From NCBI GenBank assembly GCA_014338405.1, contig JTDE01001117.1, positions 131,248 through 195,247 of the forward strand: a DNA stretch of 64,000 nt. Reading direction: 5' to 3'. A program made the position numbers and the translations under genes. Positions 59,178-64,000 of this stretch are shown here, one piece after another. Source of the DNA: Paragonimus skrjabini miyazakii. Taxonomy: Eukaryota > Platyhelminthes > Trematoda > Plagiorchiida > Troglotrematidae. Position 1 is the first letter of the stretch. Every line of letters begins with the position of its first letter. Below the pieces are notes generated by a model that was not told the DNA's origin, searched no databases, and saw only the letters and a list, made by a program, of their open reading frames with translations.

Positions 59178-62100
59178 TTGGTTTAGAAGTCGAAACAATG
59201 TGGTGCGACGGACCAATCAACTAATTATCAACTAATTACCAATTAATCCAACTCTGTTGTAAACAATCTGATCGGTATATCGGTCAAATTCTATCCTTCC
59301 TCTACATAATTGTATCCGCTGAAAGATAGCGGAATGCGTTTTCTTTTTAGGCTGGGTTTCGTCTCGTTGTTAGGATGGACACAGTATACCATTCGGTAAA
59401 TTTATGATGAGTACAGCAAGCAGATTGTACCTCAACACTTGTTTCATCATTCTCTACATTGAGCTTCTGAAGCAACACTTAAAACTCAAGTTTTGACTTC
59501 ATGTTTGAACTTGTTTAAGTTTAACAGATGAACTAGGAATTGTCTTCATTGTCAACAGAACCAACGACCGAATATTACTCATCATCATTCTTGCAAACTG
59601 TTGGTGTTCTTAAATGCTTTAATGGGCAGCAACAGGGCTACATTTTCTCTCATATCTATTCGACAATATATTCCCCAATACTCTGTAGTTGCCCAGTGTA
59701 GTGTCATCAAGGAGTATGTAGAAGTATTCCTAAGGAGTCGTATAGCTGAACTAAGTTTGGGTTTGATAATGACGTACACTTAGTTGAAAAAGCGTTATAC
59801 AACCAAGGTATTATTTGGTTATTTATTTATTTGTTTGCATATTCATTCGTAACGGCCAGGACTCTGGCCAAAATGTATTGTGGCTCAAGTCACACCTTAC
59901 TGCAGCAAATATGTGGAATAGTTTAAAAAAGAAATTACCGAAAAGGATTAAAAAAGAGGTAAAATAAGACAAGCTTCTCTCTCAAGATTGGCAGGATATC
60001 ATTTACATAATACCTGTGAATGCTAACACTCAGAATTTATACGGAAGCTGATCCACAAAAGGGTTGTGTCATACGGCTGCCGACGGTTCTGGTGAAGACG
60101 TCTTCCTACTTATCGCCAAAGTCTAGTTGACATTTTCCATCTTGAGACACTTTTACAACAGTATCTGGTTTAATTTTATACTACTATGTGCTGGTTCGAG
60201 GTCGCGAAGTTTTATCGCGTCATATCGATCATATTAGTGGTTTAGCTGTTTTTGATTTAACAGTACGGAAACTCGACTACTAAGATTAACCACCATTGTC
60301 TCTAGCTAGATTTTTAGTTTGAGTTCAAAATATGCAAAGGATCCCCAACTGGAACTTAAAAGATACGATCGTTAGTTGAGATTACCAACCAGAAAACTAT
60401 CGTACTACTTTCATGGCTCTCCCGTACTTTCAATGTTTGCAGTTATTTTTAGTGCCGGAAACAAATAAGCATTCCAAAATAGCTTAGAATGTGAAAATGA
60501 AGACAGAGTTTTCTCTCAAATGTTTGCAGTTCAGGTGTAGTTTACAGTTTTTGGCCGATTCCTGCTCAATATTTTGGACCGCATCATTTGTGTTGCTTTA
60601 TTCTGGTATTGATACCCCCTTTACCCTAGATTTGTACATATTAACAGACGCATTCTGTGTAAACATTCTAATCACAAATAATCAAAATGTTCATATGGTG
60701 CTCGCAGGAAACTGAGTCAAGACTAAAATCCTTACCAGGAAGGATAGAGAAGTTGGGGAGCTGAAGAGTAAAATCTCTGAAGCTGTTCACAGCAGGCCCC
60801 CAACATAAATTATGGTAACTGGTAATAACTATGATTCGTTCAAACATAATGCATTCCGATTGTGTGGCATTGATTTGACATTGCATATAGGGAAGTCTTA
60901 ATATGGTCTCATTTTGCCCGCCTGTTCAGCTGTACAGTCAGGAGTAAACATACAATTTTCGGGCTTACATTATGTATCTACCACAGATTAAAAATACAGT
61001 ACTGCGTCATCGCTTTTCAACATGTCGACTGCCCGTACGACATAAGGTTTGATATATTGCAAGGTTTTATTTAACGGCTGTGGCAGCCCACTATGTCTAC
61101 TCGCAAATACTTGACAGTCAACCATGTGAGGTTCTCATAAATGATTCTGAATACTTTGAATTCTTCCCACCTAACTCAGAAAATCTCACCTAGAAAGAGT
61201 AGGGGACTGGGTCTCAACTATGAATTCTCTAGACTCCAGGCGGAACTACGCAGTTCAGCTGAAACAGCGTTTCCTTGTTTTGGGATATGCTGTTTCCCTA
61301 GCTCGTTCTGGTGCGGTCAAAGTTTCAGATTTTCACAGCTGAATCCCTTCTAAATTGACAAACCTGCTAGAATAATTATTATTTCACTTAGAACCGGTAG
61401 TTTTGTTTTTACCTCATTTACACGTTTACTAAACGAATTAGGTTTGTGTTTTGCGCTCTTCAGTTACCTGCCCTAATCAATGTTCTCGTTTGTTCGTAGC
61501 AAGTATCATTGATCAGTCTATTTAAAAAGGGCGGTTATTGAGTTGAAAGTAATACCCGTTAGAACTGGACCTCAAAAAGGCGTTTGTTCTATGCATGTAC
61601 TTTGGCTTACTCATCATACGAGTATGTTGGAGAACATAAATCGGAAATGTGTCCCATCATTCAATCCAATTTGTTTGTGATTATAAAACATCGGGATAAA
61701 CGGGGTGTCACTCATCCAGATTAGATAAATCGAAGTTGAATGACAGGTCCAAGAAGGCAGCAATGAATGTACAGGTGAATTGCCGACTTGTCTGTGGTAC
61801 AGTTACCAAAATGTAAGAAATTTGAAATGTGAGGTGTAATTGCCATACTCCATCTAATCCTCTCGTACTGATATAAGCAGTCGTGATCACATTTCGCAAA
61901 CAAAAAACTGGTAAGTTCTTAAATATGATAGAGACTTTCAGGCTGAAAGTAATATCTACATTTCCAGCCAAATACTGATTCTACTGGAGCGTGATTGTCA
62001 ATATATTGCTTTGTTGATTCCCTCTTGTTTATGCCCACCCATTTTCATCTCAGTGTCTAAAATATGAAAGTGCATTATTGATTTTTACCACAACTTCCTT

Positions 62101-62582
62101 TCCGGTCCCTAGTGTTTACACCTTGGAGCAACGAATAACAAAAATGCACCATAAAAAACATGAATACTTCAAACCTAACCATGCGAACCGAACGATTCTA
62201 TGTGGTAATTGAGTTATCAGTTAAAAAGCTCATCGTTACTGTATGTCAAGTAGAAAACAGAAGTGGCGAGCCATCACTACTTATCACGTGATTTGATTAG
62301 GGCAATAGGTGACCGAGGTTTTGTGATTTCACGATTAACAATAGAGCAATAGACAGTGTGCTATCGACAGACCAAAACCATGAAGCGTGATGTTGGTTGC
62401 GTGGGAAGGTCATTTATCTATGACTTCACCCACCGGTGCTTACTGAGAATGAGATCAACAACCCGATAACTGACATGCTTTTTGTACAATTGAAGGCAAA
62501 ATAGTCGACCACATACTTTAAAATACACGTTAGAGCAATAGCTTAATATTTTGAACAAAATGTAACATACTACTTTTCAGTT

Positions 62583-62737
62583 ACCTCGGTTGGCCTTCTT
62601 CACTAGTGTTGTAGCGGAAATCACCAGCTAAAATCCCTCCTTATCTCCGACATCAAACTCGTTCTAACAAGATAGTCAGCGGACTTGTGGACTTAACTGA
62701 TATACGACGTGACCTACTAAACTAACCATGGTGAATT
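62583..62737. repeat. dispersed repeat fragment, copy 2
   Basis: Partner of 54441-54516. Shares the ACCTCGGTTG(A/G)C(C/T)TTCTTCA block and carries CTAAACTAACCATGGTGAA (62719-62737), inverted relative to copy 1. Confidence 0.4.
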
Positions 62738-62931
62738 TGTTGATACGAACGCCACTAATAGCTTAATGAAGCGTCGTGTTATCTCTTCCCGTTGTTCATT
62801 AAGCCAGGTAAAACACTGCGTTTAAACCTTCATGTTTAATACCTGTTATGCTTGTTGCAAAATTTCACGGAATGGAGGTTCTTCCGTTCAACATGACATA
62901 TACATCAGTCAACATGTGCTACTTAACCTAG

Positions 62932-63157
62932 GTCCAGGTACGGTTAAAAAAAATCGTGCATAATAGACCAGATGTCTCAAAGATAATCGATCGCTTGCTG
63001 ATATGTACAAGGGCGAAATGTTTTCCAAAACATTTCGAGATGTCAAACTTGTGTGTATCTTGTGTTGCACTGACCACCATAAATATCGATCGTTCGTTTT
63101 GTCAACAACATTTTCTCCCTTGTATCTTCTGGTTATGTTCACATTTACAGTGCCAAG
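62932..63157 (+). CDS. candidate internal exon, cysteine-rich unknown
   Basis: Preceded by an acceptor-like acttaacctag (weak pyrimidine content) and followed by the donor GCCAAG/GTAAAG at 63158. Open for 75 codons in phase 0, leaving phase 1. Begins with basic residues (VRLKKIVHNRPDVSKIID), then holds many cysteines (ICTRAKCF, LCVSC, FCQQH, LPC, WLC, LQCQ) and two histidines, as in a metal-binding or disulfide-rich module, though no known spacing was recognised. The frame remains open into the intron to 63282. Confidence 0.33.
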
Positions 63158-63740
63158 GTAAAGTTATAGCAATGGTAAATTGTAAAGATTTCAGTTTCTT
63201 TCCGATTCCAAATTTTTATTTTCCAGACGCGAAACACGATTTTCCAGTTCAGTTTTTTACCATATATGACATAAGCCTGTAGACCACTCTTTAGATTATG
63301 TTTCAGCACTTCCAACGTGATTGACATTTAGATCTTGTGTTTGTGTCCTAATATAGTATGTGACTGATGCACGGTTAGAATGCGGTTAACAAAAACCAAG
63401 ACCGACCGTTGAGCCAAGTTTCAAAATAATTTCCCATCGAAGGTTGCATTCAGATAAGGCGTGTATATAGATATCTGAACAAAATGTACTATGTTCGTGG
63501 CACTCTTTGCCACTTGTAAACCAGTTACGATGTAATGAGCTTGCTACCTATTGTTTTAGAAACTCATGAGAACGAATGGAAATAACAGATGGAGGACATA
63601 TGCGGTTTATTCGTATACCTAGGGTGATGGGCAAGTTTGGATCATAAAACGGAAAACTTAGTTAATTCAATTTTCACTTCTGTAAAACTTCTTTTGACTC
63701 CACTGAGAGGTTATTTACAACCCGTACTTTTCATATAGAT
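63158..63740. other. unassigned stretch
   Basis: Nothing recognised after the candidate exon until the SINE pair. Confidence 0.4.
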
Positions 63741-63826
63741 TGAACATCACCCACAATTGATCGCAGCTGTCGCATTCCCATAGAATTTCCAGTCGGCCCC
63801 TTACGAAAAGAAACACTAGACTCGAG
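63741..63826 (-). repeat. SINE family A, 3' half, minus
   Basis: Plus-strand reading TTGAACATCACCCACAATTG ... GCATTCCCATAGAATTTCCA ... ACTAGACTCGAGTTTCG is the exact mirror of the family's 3' half. It abuts the 5' end of the next copy at 63827 with no spacer. Confidence 0.75.
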
Positions 63827-64000
63827 TTTCGCCTAATGTGAGGTCAATGGCACAGTGGTAAACACGGTTGCATCATGAACAGCGTGGCCGTGGTTTTAGT
63901 CCCTGCTGCAGTGGCGATGATATGCACTACTGACGAGCTCTAATGAGAGCGAAACTCGAGTCTAGTGCTTCTTTTCGAAAGGGGCCGACTGGAAAGTCTA
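63827..64000 (+). repeat. SINE family A, well-preserved copy running off the window
   Basis: CCTAATGTGAGGTCAATGGC starts the element; the A-box region is TGGCACAGTGG; the B-box region GGTTTTAGTCCC is mutated; then ATGCACTACTGACGAGCTCT, GCGAAACTCGAGTCTAGTGC, CGAAAGGGGCCGACTGGAAA. It is cut at the window end at GTCTA, where about 45 bp of tail are expected to follow. Confidence 0.75.

Larger units (their letters stand above)
58341..62931. other. long stretch without a supported gene
   Basis: Plus frame 60491-60715 has an acceptor-like tttctctcaaatgtttgcag inside it (ending 60531) and a GTAAAC site at about 60659, but no convincing family. Frames 61141-61353 and the minus pair at 61708-61971 lack support. 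Confidence 0.35.

Noticed and set aside
1..64000. CRISPR array, rRNA or bacterial operon
   Set aside because: No regularly spaced direct repeats, no rRNA-like conserved segments and no packed coding sequence were seen anywhere.

Overview
The window looks like gene-poor, AT-rich (about 38% GC by eye) DNA from a metazoan nuclear genome. It has no bacterial-style gene packing, no long open frames, one assembly gap (23248-23592), many short interspersed repeats and eroded retroelement pieces. The mix of Penelope-like GIY-YIG endonuclease remnants, non-LTR reverse-transcriptase debris and tRNA-derived SINEs, with possible short exons far apart, fits a parasitic flatworm (trematode-like) best. That assignment is inference: no host gene here could be identified by name.

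What is solid. (1) A large, nearly identical inverted repeat has arms at 36854-37546 and 38796-39509 around a spacer of about 1.25 kb; its inner edges cut through a SINE. (2) A second inverted repeat (arms 16710-16807 and 17088-17185) encloses the C-terminal end of a GIY-YIG/Penelope-like protein on the minus strand. A second, oppositely oriented GIY-YIG-like fragment lies just upstream (16311-16535), and a third remnant sits at the left edge (121-300). (3) A non-LTR reverse-transcriptase fragment lies at 57583-57771 with an internal deletion. (4) One tRNA-derived SINE family (called family A here, about 200 bp) recurs at 2139, 7934, 8131, 8318, 8684, 17703, 37440, 38771, 45958, 46383, 63741 and 63827. 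A second family (B) recurs at 1798 and 29886.

What is tentative. Several plus-strand open segments of 57-85 codons are bounded by plausible splice sites: 10334-10587, 17308-17474 (Ig-like C...W pattern), 23956-24149, 26891-27064, 31241-31439, 47774-47957 and 62932-63157. One minus-strand segment (43152-43340) has both sites and a symmetric phase. A 49-bp GT-AG intron candidate (19715-19763) joins two open segments. A CpG-rich stretch (about 51540-51700) lies upstream of a clean ATG-initiated 52-codon frame (51819-51977). A 72-codon frame at 11728-11946 begins with a signal-peptide-like segment. Intron phases do not chain these into a single gene model, so they are listed as candidate exons, not as a gene.

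Layout: 0-9 kb SINEs and an endonuclease remnant; 10-16 kb mostly unassigned with a few candidate frames; 16-17.2 kb Penelope-like composite; 17-32 kb candidate exons, the gap and SINEs; 36-39.5 kb duplication and giant inverted repeat; 40-51 kb sparse; 51-52 kb possible promoter and first exon; 57-58.3 kb GC-richer retroelement debris; 63.7-64 kb head-to-head SINE pair running off the end.
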